From Agriotes lineatus (lineage: Eukaryota; Arthropoda; Insecta; Coleoptera; Elateridae): a DNA stretch of 64,000 nt. Positions within the stretch are counted from its first letter, which is position 1; each line of letters starts with the position of its first letter. A program made the position numbers and the translations under genes. Positions 30,396-45,164 of this stretch are shown piece after piece. The notes under the pieces were generated by a model that was given only the letters and a program-made list of their open reading frames with translations, did not search any database and was not told the origin of the DNA. The stretch spans positions 82,048 to 146,047 of the forward strand of contig CALNHX010003595.1 in NCBI GenBank assembly GCA_940337035.1. The letters are read 5' to 3'.

Positions 30396-32090
30396 TACAC
30401 GCACACAACTTCCTTTTACAGTGATCTCATAATTAGCCAAAAATTAGTTTTTAAATGTTGAAGCATTTGTCAAAAATTTTCAAAAATTACAAATTCTACA
30501 AAAACGGTACAAAATAGAGCATTAGTTGAAGAGACAAATTTTCTCTAGAATTTTAAGCTGAATTGAAAAATGTAATAACATACCGGGTGTTTTATTTAAA
30601 ATAGGAGTTAATAAAAAAATAGAAAAAAAAACAAAAAAACCCATTTTAGAAGTATTCAACTGGAAAATCACCTATCTCATATCAATACACATTAAAAATG
30701 TACTAATAAAAATGTGAAGTTTGAAAATCGTTGAAGCCGTTTTTGAAAAAATCGAAAATAAATAGTGGTGGTCGTAGATGGCGATGGAATTCCATACAAT
30801 TTTTTCCCGTGCCGCTATACTGAAAAATTTAAATTATTTTGATAAGTGAACTGTTACATTCGTATTGATCGTCTTCATAGATGATATAACCCCTCGAGGA
30901 TCGAATGAAATTTCTCTAATTAGAGGCAGAAGCAGAGCATCAGCGTCGCCTGGTGATGACTGAGAACTTTTAGCGGAAAATTTAAAATACTTTCCTTTAC
31001 AATGATTTTATTTTAATCCAAAATATCATGGCTAATGCAAATGGTGAAACACTTAATATCGATAATTGTTTGTAAACATTTTTATGAACACATACAAGAG
31101 CGATATAAAAAATATATATTATTAAGCACGTCAACAGTTGCAATTAGCAAGAAATTATAAAGAATGAAATGCTTTTATATAATATATTAATTGCAAAATG
31201 CAAAATGTATTTAATATTTTATAATACAAATATTTACATGAATAATTTATCTAAAAAACAATTAATCTACATTTATTAGTTAGGATACAAACAGAATTAG
31301 GTAAAGAGAGAAAACATCACATTGAGGTCATCGTCCTGGGTGCAAGTGATTTAGAATTTTGTCTTGCCTTCTTGCTTTTGGTTGTTCTCGTCCTCTCTAT
31401 TAAACAAAGGTGGTAATTAATAATAAGTACATTAGTACATAAAAATGCTAGACATTTTAACATAAGTTATGAGTTCTAAAGAAAAAATTCTCATTCTATT
31501 TCTGATAGTTTCTGATGATAATACTTGTCGCTACGCTCAATGGATAACAAAGTTTTCCACAACTCAGAGTAGAAATCGGTTTCTAGATTACAAAAATTGT
31601 GACAGAAAGAACACATTTTCTCTCTAGGGAGAAAATGAACAATATGAAACAATACGACAATGTCTGCTGTCATGGAATTCGTAAAATAACACAATTCCAA
31701 TATTGTAGCATAATTCTAATTTACCGCAATGCCTTAGTTACAAAAATACTTGTTTCGTGTTGTTCTGATCTCGGTCGTCGAAAAAATAGTAGGTATGTAC
31801 GAGGATCGGATGATAATTAGTTAGCCTCCACATATTTTGAATGCATAAATATAAATGTATATTCAAAAATGTCAACTTCCATCTTTGAATTGGCCACACT
31901 GAAAATATAAAGTCCATCTGTGAAATAGTTTGTTGTTAGCAGCTGTTTAAAGAAAACATGTGTTGTATTTGTATAACAGTGATCATTGTGCGGTTATTTA
32001 ATGTTTGCATACAAAAGTCTTAAAAGGTGCAAACATTTTTGAATAGAAGAAACTGTGCTGGGTGAATGTGCTCCATCATATACGACAGAA
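30396..32090. other. Intergenic with one dispersed repeat
   Basis: No supported gene. It contains dispersed repeat R2 copy 2 at 30651-30735, preceded by accgggtgttttattt (30583-30598), a motif often seen at MITE ends. A small dyad ttttctctctagggagaaaa occurs near 31616. AT-rich otherwise. Confidence 0.45.
30651..30735 (+). repeat. Dispersed repeat family R2, copy 2
   Basis: Matches the reverse complement of 6650-6729 (caactggaaaatca, atcaatacacattaaaaatg, aatgtgaagtttgaaaa). Confidence 0.7.
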
Positions 32091-32299
32091 AAAAATTAGA
32101 TGGTTAAATTTAATAGGGCCGCACCAGCGTCCAAGGCGAGCACCGTTCTCAAAGAAGAGAAATGGTTTCCAAAATGGTATTGAAAGAGAGAGCTGGTGTG
32201 CGGTATTTTAACCCAAGAATTGGGCACGAAAAAGTTGTCCGCATGATGGGTGCCGCATTTGCTTTTACCAGGACAATGCATGTTCTCACACTAAGTTAC

Positions 32300-32575
32300 T
32301 GCAATGGGTAAAGTCATCGAATTAAAGTACGATTTGTTTCCGCAGCCACCTTATTCACTCTGTTTGGCTTCTTCGGACTTCGAATTATTCCCTAAGCTTA
32401 GGAGTTTCCTCGGTGGATAAAAATTTTCATCTGTTGAAAAGACCACGGCCACTGTTGGCGCCTATTTTGCAGACCTTGAGTAAAGTACCTTTCGTCATGG
32501 GATCAAAGCCTTCGAGCATCGCTGCACAAAACGTATTGAGCGTCTAAAAGGCTATGTTAAAACATTTAAATAATT
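32300..32575 (+). pseudogene. Mariner-family transposase C-terminal fragment
   Basis: The plus frame from about 32327 reads DLFPQPPYSLCLASSDFELF, then PKLRSFLGG-stop-KFSSVE, AYFADLE-stop-STFRHGIKAFEHR and CTKRIERLKGYVK. This matches the C-terminal quarter of mariner transposases: PPYSPDLAPSDY-LFP with the third catalytic Asp (SD kept as SSD), then GG-RF, and W-KCI--G-YVE. Two in-frame stops are present. Upstream, CQDNA-like sequence (accaggacaatgca, near 32269) is in another frame and may be the H-DNA-P motif region. A dead remnant; no TIRs recognised. Confidence 0.7.
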
Positions 32576-32887
32576 TTGACAACATAAAAATCGGTCTTTC
32601 ATTGTTAGGCTAACCAATTATCATCCCGCCCTCGTACACCACAGGAGAGAACGTCATTTTTCCCTCTGTGTATTTCTAGTCTTAGGGCTTCACCCTTGGG
32701 CCTCAAAATCACACCTTGGGAAAAATTATATCTTTCTCTTCGTTGTTGGAATCTACTATTTTTCATGTTAGCATTGGTGATAGTAAAAAAGTCATTTTTC
32801 AATACGTTTTATAACTAGTCAGAATCTGATTGATTATACCTTAAAATTCAAATCAATATTTCTATAATGAGAAAATGGATACTCTTA
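32576..32887. other. Spacer before the satellite, nothing recognised
   Basis: No supported feature between the mariner remnant and the first degenerate satellite unit. Confidence 0.4.
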
Positions 32888-33224
32888 AATGGAACAAATT
32901 TTGAGAATGCTTGGCTAGCTCTCGGTTCAGCGTTTTGATCAATCTTATTGTGTTCAAACTCAATCCAAACCATTCTTACAGCATCTACTCTTTCTAGACA
33001 GCTTATACCGTTTATAGATAAGTGTCTAACGGAGTAGAAGCATCAGCACGACTAACCAAATTAATGAGAAGCAGTCATTATTATTCGATATTACCGTAAA
33101 TAATGAACAGATCGATAAATTATATAAAAAAAACTGAACATGTTTTGAGAATGCCTGCCCAACTCTCGTTTCGATCGATCTTAATGTTGGTAAACTCAAT
33201 TCAATCTATTCAGATATAAATAGA
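32888..33224 (+). repeat. Degenerate edge of the 121-bp satellite
   Basis: A partial monomer at about 32888-32975 (ttttgagaatgcttggctag, caaactcaatccaa) and another at about 33130-33224 are clearly diverged from the array consensus and separated by ~150 bp of unrelated or very eroded sequence. Diverged edge units next to a homogeneous core are expected under unequal exchange. Confidence 0.75.
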
Positions 33225-34153
33225 TGGAAGAGTTATATAAAACAAACTTAACATATTTTGAGAACGCTTGGCCAGGTCTCGTTTCGATGATTCGATCGAT
33301 CTTAATGTTCGTAACTTCAATCCAATTTATTCAGATGTAAATAGATGGAAGAGTTATATAAAACAAACTGAACATATTTTGAGAACGCTTGGCCAGGTCT
33401 CGTTTCGATGATTCGATCGATCTTAATGTTCGTAACTTCAATCCAATCTATTCAGATGTAAATAGATGGAAGAGTTATATAAAACAAACTGAACATATTT
33501 TGAGAACGCTTGGCCAGCTCTCGTTTCGATGATTCGATCGATCTTAACGTTCATAACTTCAATCCAATCTATTCAGATGTAAATAGATGGAAGAGTTATA
33601 TAAAACAAACTGAACAGATTTTGAGAACGCTTGGCCAGGTCTCGTTTCGATGATTCGATCGATCTTAATGTTCGTAACTTCAATCCAATCTATTCAGATG
33701 TAAATAGATGGAAGAGTTATATAAAACAAACTGAACATATTTTGAGAACGCTTGGCCAGGTCTCGTTTCGATGATTCGATCGATCTGAATGTTCGCAACT
33801 TCAATCCAATCTATTCAGATGTAAATAGATGGAAGAGTTATATAAAACAAACTGAACATAGTTTGAGAACGCTTGGCCAGCTCTCGTTTTGATGTTTCGA
33901 TGGATCTTAATGTTCGCAACTTCAATCCAATCTATTCAGATGTAAATAGATGGAAGAGTTATATAAAACAAACTGAACATATTTGAAGAACGCTTGGCCA
34001 GCTCTCGTTTCGATGTTTCGATCGATCTCAATGTTCGCAACTTCAATCCAATCTATTCAGATGTAAATAGATGGAAGAGTTATATAAAACAAACTGAACA
34101 TATTTTGAGAACGCTTGGCCAGGTTTCGTTTCGATGATTCGATCGATCTTAAT

Positions 34154-37100
34154 GTTTGTTACTTCAATCCAATCTATTCAGATGTAAATAGATGGAAGAG
34201 TTATATAAAACAAACTGAACATATCTTGAGAACGCTTGGCCAGGTCTCGTTTCGATGATTCGATCGATCTTAATGTTCGTAACTTCAATCCAATCTATTC
34301 AGATGTAAATAGATGGAAGAGTTATATAAAACAAACTGAACATATTTTGAGAACGCTAGGCTAACTCTCGTTTTGATGTTTCGATGGATCTTAATGTTCG
34401 CAACTTCAATCCAATCTATTCAGATGTAAATAGATGGAAGAGTTATATAAAACAAACTGAACATATTTTGAGAACGCTTGGCCAGGTTTCGTTTCGATGA
34501 TTCGATCGATCTTAATGTTTGTAACTTCAATCCAATCTATTCAGATGTAAATAGATGGAAGAGTTATATAAAACAAACTGAACATATTTTGAGAACGCTT
34601 GGCTAGCTCTCGTTTCGATGATTCGATCGATCTTAATGTTCGTAACTTCAATCCAATCTATTCAGATGTAAATAGATGGAAGAGTTATATAAAACAAACT
34701 GAACATATTTTGAGAACGCTTGGCTAACTCTCGTTTTGATGTTTCGATGGATCTTAATGTTCGCAACTTCAATCCAATCTATTCAGATGTAAATAGATGG
34801 AAGAGTTATATAAAACAAACTGAACATATTTTGAGAACACTTGGCCAGGTTTCGTTTCGATGATTCGATCGATCTTAATGTTTGTAACTTCAATCCAATC
34901 TATTCAGATGTAAATAGATGGAAGAGTTATATAAAACAAACTGAACATATTTTGAGAACGCTTGGCCAGGTCTCGTTTCGATGATTCGATCGATCTTAAT
35001 GTTCGTAACTTCAATCCAATCTATTCAGATGTAAATAGATGGAAGAGTTATATAAAACAAACTGAACATATTTTGAGAACGCTTGGCCAGCTCTCGTTTC
35101 GATGATTCGATCGTTCTTAATGTTCGTAACTTCAATCCAATCTATTCAGATGTAAATAGATGGAAGAGTTATATAAAACAAACTGAACATATTTTGAGAA
35201 CGCTTGGCCAGCTCTCGTTTTGATGTTTCGATCGATCTTAATGTTCGCAACTTCAATCCAATCTATTCAGATGTAAATAGATGGAAGAGTTATATAAAAC
35301 AAACTGAACATATTTTGAGAACGCTTGGGCAGGTTTCGTTTCGATGATTCGATCGATCTTAATGTTCGTAACTTCAATCCAATCTATTCAGATGTAAATA
35401 GATGGAAGAGTTATATAAAACAAACTGAACATATTTGAAGGACGCTTGGCCAGCTCTCGTTTCGATGTTTCGATCGATCTCAATGTTCGCAACTTCAATC
35501 CAATCTATTCAGATGTAAATAGATGGAAGAGTTATATAAAACAAACTGAACATATTTTGAGAACGCTTGGCCAGCTCTCGTTTTGATGTTTCGATCGATC
35601 TTAATGTTCGGAACTTCAATCCAATCTATTCAGATGTAAATAGATGGAAGAGTTATATAAAACAAACTGAACATATTTTGAGAACGCTTGGGCAGGTTTC
35701 GTTTCGATGATTCGATCGATCTTAATGTTCGTAACTTCAATCCAATCTATTCAGATGTAAATAGATGGAAGAGTTATATAAAACAAACTGAACATATATG
35801 AAGAACGCTTGGCCAGCTCTCGTTTCGATGTTTCGATCGATCTCAATGTTCGCAACTTCAATCCAATCTATTCAGATGTAAATAGATGGAAGAGTTATAT
35901 TAAACAAACTGAACATATTTTGAGAACGCTTGGCCAGCTTTCGTTTCGATGTTTCGATCGATTTTAATGTTCGCAACTTCAATCCAATCTATTCAGATGT
36001 AAATAAATGGAAGAGTCATATAAAACAAACTGAACATATTTTGAGAACGCTTGGCCAGCTCTCGTTTCGATGATTCGATCGATCTTAATGTTCGTAACTT
36101 CAATCCAATCTATTCCGATGTAAATAGATGGAAGAGTTATATAAAACAAACTGAATATATTTTGAGAACGCTTGGCCAGGTCTCGTTTCGATGATTTGAT
36201 CGATCTTAATGTTCGCAACTTCAATCCAATCTATTCAGATGTAAATAGATGGAAGAGTTATATAAAACAAACTGAACATATTTTGAGAACGCTTGGCCAG
36301 CTCTCGTTTTGATGTTTCGATGGATCTTAATGTTCGCAACTTCAATCCAATCTATTCAGATGTAAATAGATGGAAGAGTTATATAAAACAAACTGAACAT
36401 ATTTGAAGAACGCTTGGCCAGCTCTCGTTTCGATGTTTCGATCGATCTCAATGTTCGCAACTTCAATCCAATCTATTCAGATGTAAATAGATGGAAGAGT
36501 TATATAAAACAAACTGAACATATTTTGAGAACGCTTGGCCAGCTCTCGTTTCGATGTTTCGATCGATTTTAATGTTCGCAACTTCAATCCAATCTATTCA
36601 GATGTAAATAGATGGAAGAGTCATATAAAACAAACTGAACATATTTTGAGAACGCTTGGCCAGCTCTCGTTTCGATGATTCGATCGATCTTAATGTTCGT
36701 AACTTCAATCCAATCTATTCCGATGTAAATAGATGGAAGAGTTATATAAAACAAAGTGAATATATTTTGAGAACGCTTGGCCAGGTCTCGTTTCGATGAT
36801 TCCATCGATCTTAATGTTCGTAACTTCAATCCAATCTATTCAGATGTAAATAGATGGAAGAGTTATATAAAACAAACTGAACATATTTTGAGAACGCTTG
36901 GCCAGCTCTCGTTTTGATGTTTCGATGGATCTTAATGTTCGCAACTTCACTCCAATCTATTCAGATGTAAATAGATGGAAGAGTTATATAAAACAAACTG
37001 AACATATTTTGAGAACGCTTGGCCAGCTCTCGTTTTGATGTTTCGATCGATCTTAATGTTCGCAACTTCAATCCAATCTATTCAGATGTAAATAGATGGA

Positions 37101-39114
37101 AGAGTTATATAAAACAAACTGAACATATTTTGAGAACGCTTGGCCAGCTCTCGTTTCGATGTTTCGTTCGATTTTAATGTTCGCAACTTCAATCCAATCT
37201 ATTCAGATGTAAATAGATGGAAGTGTCATATAAAACAAACTGAACATATTTTGAGAACGCTTGGCCAGCTCTCGTTTCGATGATTCGATCGATCTTAATG
37301 TTCGTAACTTCAATCCAATCTATTCCGATGTAAATAGATGGAAGAGTTATATAAAACAAACTGAATATATTTTCAGAACGCTTGGCCAGGTCTCGTTTCG
37401 ATGATTCGATCGATCTTAATGTTCGTAACTTCAATCCAATCTATTCAGATGTAAATAGATGGAAGAGTTATATAAAACAAACTGAACATATTTTGAGAAC
37501 GCTTGGCCAGCTCTCGTTTTGATGTTTCGATGGATCTTAATGTTCGCAACTTCAATCCAATCTATTCAGATGTAAATAGATGGAAGAGTTATATAAAACA
37601 AACTGAACATATTTTGAGAACGCTTGGCCAGGTTTCGTTTCGATGATTTGATCGATCTTAATGTTTGTAACTTCAATTCAATCTATTCAGATGTAAATAG
37701 ATGGAAGAGTTATATTAAACAAAGTGAAAATATTTTGAGAACGCTTGGCCATGTCTCGTTTCGATGATTCGATCGATATTAATGTTCGTAACTTCAATCC
37801 AATCTATTCAGATGTAAATAGATGGAAGAGTTATATAAAACAAACTGAACATATTTTGAGAACGCTTGGCCAGCTCTCGTTTCGATGATTCGATCGATCT
37901 TAATGTTCGTAACTTCAATCCAATCTATTCAGATGTAAATAGATGGAAGAGTTATATAAAACAAACTGAACATATTTTGAGAACGCTTGGCCAGCTCTCG
38001 TTTTGATGTTTCGATGGATCTTAATGTTCGCAACTTCAATCCAATCTATTCAGATGTAAATAGATGGAAGAGTTATATAAAACAAACTGAACATATTTGA
38101 AGAACGCTTGGCCAGCTCTCGTTTCGATGTTTCGATCGATCTCAATGTTCGCAACTTCAATCCAATCTATTCAGATGTAAATAGATGGAAGAGTTATATA
38201 AAACAAACTGAACATATTTTGAGAACGCTTGGCCAGCTCTCGTTTCGATGTTTCGATCGATTTTAATGTTCGCAACTTCAATCCAATCTATTCAGATGTA
38301 AATAGATGGAAGAGTTATATAAAACAAACTGAACATATTTTGAGAACGCTTGGCCAGCTCTCGTTTCGATGTTTCGTTCGATTTTAATGTTCGCAACTTC
38401 AATCCAATCTATTCAGATGTAAATAGATGGAAGTGTCATATAAAACAAACTGAACATATTTTGAGAACGCTTGGCCAGCTCTCGTTTCGATGATTCGATC
38501 GATCTTAATGTTCGTAACTTCAATCCAATCTATTCAGATGTAAATAGATGGAAGTGTCATATAAAACAAACTGAACAGATTTTGAGAACGCTTGGCCAGG
38601 TCTCGTTTCGATGATTCGATCGATCTTAATGTTCGTAACTTCAATCCAATCTATTCAGATGTAAATAGATGGAAGAGTTATATAAAACAAACTGAACATA
38701 TTTTGAGAACGCTTGGCCAGGTCTCGTTTCGATGATTCGATCGATCTGAATGTTCGCAACTTCAATCCAATCTATTCAGATGTAAATAGATGGAAGAGTT
38801 ATATAAAACAAACTGAACATAGTTTGAGAACGCTTGGCCAGCTCTCGTTTTGATGTTTCGATGGATCTTAATGTTCGCAACTTCAATCCAATCTATTCAG
38901 ATGTAAATAGATGGAAGAGTTATATAAAACAAACTGAACATATTTGAAGAACGCTTGGCCAGCTCTCGTTTCGATGTTTCGATCGATCTCAATGTTCGCA
39001 ACTTCAATCCAATCTATTCAGATGTAAATAGATGGAAGAGTTATATAAAACAAACTGAACATATTTTGAGAACGCTTGGCCAGGTTTCGTTTCGATGATT
39101 CGATCGATCTTAAT
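34154..39114 (+). repeat. Satellite block 1 (41 monomers between identical markers)
   Basis: The interval between the first two gtttgttac monomers is exactly 41 x 121 = 4961 bp. The same 4961-bp offset separates the two tgaacagatt monomers at 33611 and 38572, so the second block begins as a copy of the first. Inside are the marker monomers gctaggctaa (34354), gatcgttctt (~35112), gttcggaac (~35608) and aaataaatgg (~36001). Confidence 0.85.
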
Positions 39115-42100
39115 GTTTGTTACTTCAATCCAATCTATTCAGATGTAAATAGATGGAAGAGTTATATAAAACAAACTGAACATATCTTGAGAACGCTTGG
39201 CCAGGTCTCGTTTCGATGATTCGATCGATCTTAATGTTCGTAACTTCAATCCAATCTATTCAGATGTAAATAGATGGAAGAGTTATATAAAACAAACTGA
39301 ACATATTTTGAGAACGCTAGGCTAACTCTCGTTTTGATGTTTCGATGGATCTTAATGTTCGCAACTTCAATCCAATCTATTCAGATGTAAATAGATGGAA
39401 GAGTTATATAAAACAAACTGAACATATTTTGAGAACGCTTGGCCAGCTCTCGTTTTGATGTTTCGATGGATCTTAATGTTCGCAACTTCACTCCAATCTA
39501 TTCAGATGTAAATAGATGGAAGAGTTATATAAAACAAACTGAACATATTTTGAGAACGCTTGGCCAGCTCTCGTTTTGATGTTTCGATCGATCTTAATGT
39601 TCGCAACTTCAATCCAATCTATTCAGATGTAAATAGATGGAAGAGTTATATAAAACAAACTGAACATATTTTGAGAACGCTTGGCCAGGTTTCGTTTCGA
39701 TGATTCGATCGATCTTAATGTTTGTTACTTCAATCCAATCTATTCAGATGTAAATAGATGGAAGAGTTATATAAAACAAACTGAACATATCTTGAGAACG
39801 CTTGGCCAGGTCTCGTTTCGATGATTCGATCGATCTTAATGTTCGTAACTTCAATCCAATCTATTCAGATGTAAATAGATGGAAGTGTCATATAAAACAA
39901 ACTGAACATATTTTGAGAACGCTTGGCCAGCTCTCGTTTCGATGATTCGATCGATCTTAATGTTCGTAACTTCAATCCAATCTATTCCGATGTAAATAGA
40001 TGGAAGAGTTATATAAAACAAACTGAATATATTTTCAGAACGCTTGGCCAGGTCTCGTTTCGATGATTCGATCGATCTTAATGTTCGTAACTTCAATCCA
40101 ATCTATTCAGATGTAAATAGATGGAAGAGTTATATAAAACAAACTGAACATATTTTGAGAACGCTTGGCCAGCTCTCGTTTTGATGTTTCGATGGATCTT
40201 AATGTTCGCAACTTCAATCCAATCTATTCAGATGTAAATAGATGGAAGAGTTATATAAAACAAACTGAACATATTTTGAGAACGCTTGGCTAACTCTCGT
40301 TTTGATGTTTCGATGGATCTTAATGTTCGCAACTTCAATCCAATCTATTCAGATGTAAATAGATGGAAGAGTTATATAAAACAAACTGAACATATTTTGA
40401 GAACACTTGGCCAGGTTTCGTTTCGATGATTCGATCGATCTTAATGTTTGTAACTTCAATCCAATCTATTCAGATGTAAATAGATGGAAGAGTTATATAA
40501 AACAAACTGAACATATTTTGAGAACGCTTGGCCAGGTCTCGTTTCGATGATTCGATCGATCTTAATGTTCGTAACTTCAATCCAATCTATTCAGATGTAA
40601 ATAGATGGAAGAGTTATATAAAACAAACTGAACATATTTTGAGAACACTTGGCCAGGTTTCGTTTCGATGATTCGATCGATCTTAATGTTTGTAACTTCA
40701 ATCCAATCTATTCAGATGTAAATAGATGGAAGAGTTATATAAAACAAACTGAACATATTTTGAGAACGCTTGGCCAGGTCTCGTTTCGATGATTCGATCG
40801 ATCTTAATGTTCGTAACTTCAATCCAATCTATTCAGATGTAAATAGATGGAAGAGTTATATAAAACAAACTGAACATATTTTGAGAACGCTTGGCCAGCT
40901 CTCGTTTCGATGATTCGATCGTTCTTAATGTTCGTAACTTCAATCCAATCTATTCAGATGTAAATAGATGGAAGAGTTATATAAAACAAACTGAACATAT
41001 TTTGAGAACGCTTGGCCAGCTCTCGTTTTGATGTTTCGATCGATCTTAATGTTCGCAACTTCAATCCAATCTATTCAGATGTAAATAGATGGAAGAGTTA
41101 TATAAAACAAACTGAACATATTTTGAGAACGCTTGGGCAGGTTTCGTTTCGATGATTCGATCGATCTTAATGTTCGTAACTTCAATCCAATCTATTCAGA
41201 TGTAAATAGATGGAAGAGTTATATAAAACAAACTGAACATATTTGAAGGACGCTTGGCCAGCTCTCGTTTCGATGTTTCGATCGATCTCAATGTTCGCAA
41301 CTTCAATCCAATCTATTCAGATGTAAATAGATGGAAGAGTTATATAAAACAAACTGAACATATTTTGAGAACGCTTGGCCAGCTCTCGTTTTGATGTTTC
41401 GATCGATCTTAATGTTCGGAACTTCAATCCAATCTATTCAGATGTAAATAGATGGAAGAGTTATATAAAACAAACTGAACATATTTTGAGAACGCTTGGG
41501 CAGGTTTCGTTTCGATGATTCGATCGATCTTAATGTTCGTAACTTCAATCCAATCTATTCAGATGTAAATAGATGGAAGAGTTATATAAAACAAACTGAA
41601 CATATATGAAGAACGCTTGGCCAGCTCTCGTTTCGATGTTTCGATCGATCTCAATGTTCGCAACTTCAATCCAATCTATTCAGATGTAAATAGATGGAAG
41701 AGTTATATTAAACAAACTGAACATATTTTGAGAACGCTTGGCCAGCTTTCGTTTCGATGTTTCGATCGATTTTAATGTTCGCAACTTCAATCCAATCTAT
41801 TCAGATGTAAATAAATGGAAGAGTCATATAAAACAAACTGAACATATTTTGAGAACGCTTGGCCAGCTCTCGTTTCGATGATTCGATCGATCTTAATGTT
41901 CGTAACTTCAATCCAATCTATTCCGATGTAAATAGATGGAAGAGTTATATAAAACAAACTGAATATATTTTGAGAACGCTTGGCCAGGTCTCGTTTCGAT
42001 GATTTGATCGATCTTAATGTTCGCAACTTCAATCCAATCTATTCAGATGTAAATAGATGGAAGAGTTATATAAAACAAACTGAACATATTTTGAGAACGC

Positions 42101-45100
42101 TTGGCCAGCTCTCGTTTTGATGTTTCGATGGATCTTAATGTTCGCAACTTCAATCCAATCTATTCAGATGTAAATAGATGGAAGAGTTATATAAAACAAA
42201 CTGAACATATTTGAAGAACGCTTGGCCAGCTCTCGTTTCGATGTTTCGATCGATCTCAATGTTCGCAACTTCAATCCAATCTATTCAGATGTAAATAGAT
42301 GGAAGAGTTATATAAAACAAACTGAACATATTTTGAGAACGCTTGGCCAGCTCTCGTTTCGATGTTTCGATCGATTTTAATGTTCGCAACTTCAATCCAA
42401 TCTATTCAGATGTAAATAGATGGAAGAGTCATATAAAACAAACTGAACATATTTTGAGAACGCTTGGCCAGCTCTCGTTTCGATGATTCGATCGATCTTA
42501 ATGTTCGTAACTTCAATCCAATCTATTCCGATGTAAATAGATGGAAGAGTTATATAAAACAAAGTGAATATATTTTGAGAACGCTTGGCCAGGTCTCGTT
42601 TCGATGATTCCATCGATCTTAATGTTCGTAACTTCAATCCAATCTATTCAGATGTAAATAGATGGAAGAGTTATATAAAACAAACTGAACATATTTTGAG
42701 AACGCTTGGCCAGCTCTCGTTTTGATGTTTCGATGGATCTTAATGTTCGCAACTTCACTCCAATCTATTCAGATGTAAATAGATGGAAGAGTTATATAAA
42801 ACAAACTGAACATATTTTGAGAACGCTTGGCCAGCTCTCGTTTTGATGTTTCGATCGATCTTAATGTTCGCAACTTCAATCCAATCTATTCAGATGTAAA
42901 TAGATGGAAGAGTTATATAAAACAAACTGAACATATTTTGAGAACGCTTGGCCAGCTCTCGTTTCGATGTTTCGTTCGATTTTAATGTTCGCAACTTCAA
43001 TCCAATCTATTCAGATGTAAATAGATGGAAGTGTCATATAAAACAAACTGAACATATTTTGAGAACGCTTGGCCAGCTCTCGTTTCGATGATTCGATCGA
43101 TCTTAATGTTCGTAACTTCAATCCAATCTATTCCGATGTAAATAGATGGAAGAGTTATATAAAACAAACTGAATATATTTTCAGAACGCTTGGCCAGGTC
43201 TCGTTTCGATGATTCGATCGATCTTAATGTTCGTAACTTCAATCCAATCTATTCAGATGTAAATAGATGGAAGAGTTATATAAAACAAACTGAACATATT
43301 TTGAGAACGCTTGGCCAGCTCTCGTTTTGATGTTTCGATGGATCTTAATGTTCGCAACTTCAATCCAATCTATTCAGATGTAAATAGATGGAAGAGTTAT
43401 ATAAAACAAACTGAACATATTTTGAGAACGCTTGGCCAGGTTTCGTTTCGATGATTTGATCGATCTTAATGTTTGTAACTTCAATTCAATCTATTCAGAT
43501 GTAAATAGATGGAAGAGTTATATTAAACAAAGTGAAAATATTTTGAGAACGCTTGGCCATGTCTCGTTTCGATGATTCGATCGATATTAATGTTCGTAAC
43601 TTCAATCCAATCTATTCAGATGTAAATAGATGGAAGAGTTATATAAAACAAACTGAACATATTTTGAGAACGCTTGGCCAGCTCTCGTTTCGATGATTCG
43701 ATCGATCTTAATGTTCGTAACTTCAATCCAATCTATTCAGATGTAAATAGATGGAAGAGTTATATAAAACAAACTGAACATATTTTGAGAACGCTTGGCC
43801 AGCTCTCGTTTTGATGTTTCGATGGATCTTAATGTTCGCAACTTCAATCCAATCTATTCAGATGTAAATAGATGGAAGAGTTATATAAAACAAACTGAAC
43901 ATATTTGAAGAACGCTTGGCCAGCTCTCGTTTCGATGTTTCGATCGATCTCAATGTTCGCAACTTCAATCCAATCTATTCAGATGTAAATAGATGGAAGA
44001 GTTATATAAAACAAAGTGAATATATTTTGAGAACGCTTGGCCAGGTCTCGTTTCGATGATTCCATCGATCTTAATGTTCGTAACTTCAATCCAATCTATT
44101 CAGATGTAAATAGATGGAAGAGTTATATAAAACAAACTGAACATATTTTGAGAACGCTTGGCCAGCTCTCGTTTTGATGTTTCGATGGATCTTAATGTTC
44201 GCAACTTCACTCCAATCTATTCAGATGTAAATAGATGGAAGAGTTATATAAAACAAACTGAACATATTTTGAGAACGCTTGGCCAGCTCTCGTTTTGATG
44301 TTTCGATCGATCTTAATGTTCGCAACTTCAATCCAATCTATTCAGATGTAAATAGATGGAAGAGTTATATAAAACAAACTGAACATATTTTGAGAACGCT
44401 TGGCCAGCTCTCGTTTCGATGTTTCGTTCGATTTTAATGTTCGCAACTTCAATCCAATCTATTCAGATGTAAATAGATGGAAGTGTCATATAAAACAAAC
44501 TGAACATATTTTGAGAACGCTTGGCCAGCTCTCGTTTCGATGATTCGATCGATCTTAATGTTCGTAACTTCAATCCAATCTATTCCGATGTAAATAGATG
44601 GAAGAGTTATATAAAACAAACTGAATATATTTTCAGAACGCTTGGCCAGGTCTCGTTTCGATGATTCGATCGATCTTAATGTTCGTAACTTCAATCCAAT
44701 CTATTCAGATGTAAATAGATGGAAGAGTTATATAAAACAAACTGAACATATTTTGAGAACGCTTGGCCAGCTCTCGTTTTGATGTTTCGATGGATCTTAA
44801 TGTTCGCAACTTCAATCCAATCTATTCAGATGTAAATAGATGGAAGAGTTATATAAAACAAACTGAACATATTTTGAGAACGCTTGGCCAGGTTTCGTTT
44901 CGATGATTTGATCGATCTTAATGTTTGTAACTTCAATTCAATCTATTCAGATGTAAATAGATGGAAGAGTTATATAAAACAAACTGAACATATTTGAAGA
45001 ACGCTTGGCCAGCTCTCGTTTCGATGTTTCGATCGATCTCAATGTTCGCAACTTCAATCCAATCTATTCAGATGTAAATAGATGGAAGAGTTATATAAAA

Positions 45101-45164
45101 CAAACTGAACATATTTTGAGAACGCTTGGCCAGGTTTCGTTTCGATGATTCGATCGATCTTAAT
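39115..45164 (+). repeat. Satellite block 2 (50 monomers, with internal rearrangement)
   Basis: Begins like block 1, but after the gctaggctaa monomer (39315) jumps to a cttcactcc monomer (~39487) rather than the gtttgtaac monomer that follows in other copies. A second gtttgttac appears at 39720, only 5 units on. A stretch from about 40.9 kb copies 35.1 kb onward at an offset of 48 x 121 = 5808 bp. A further junction lies near 44011. Confidence 0.75.
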
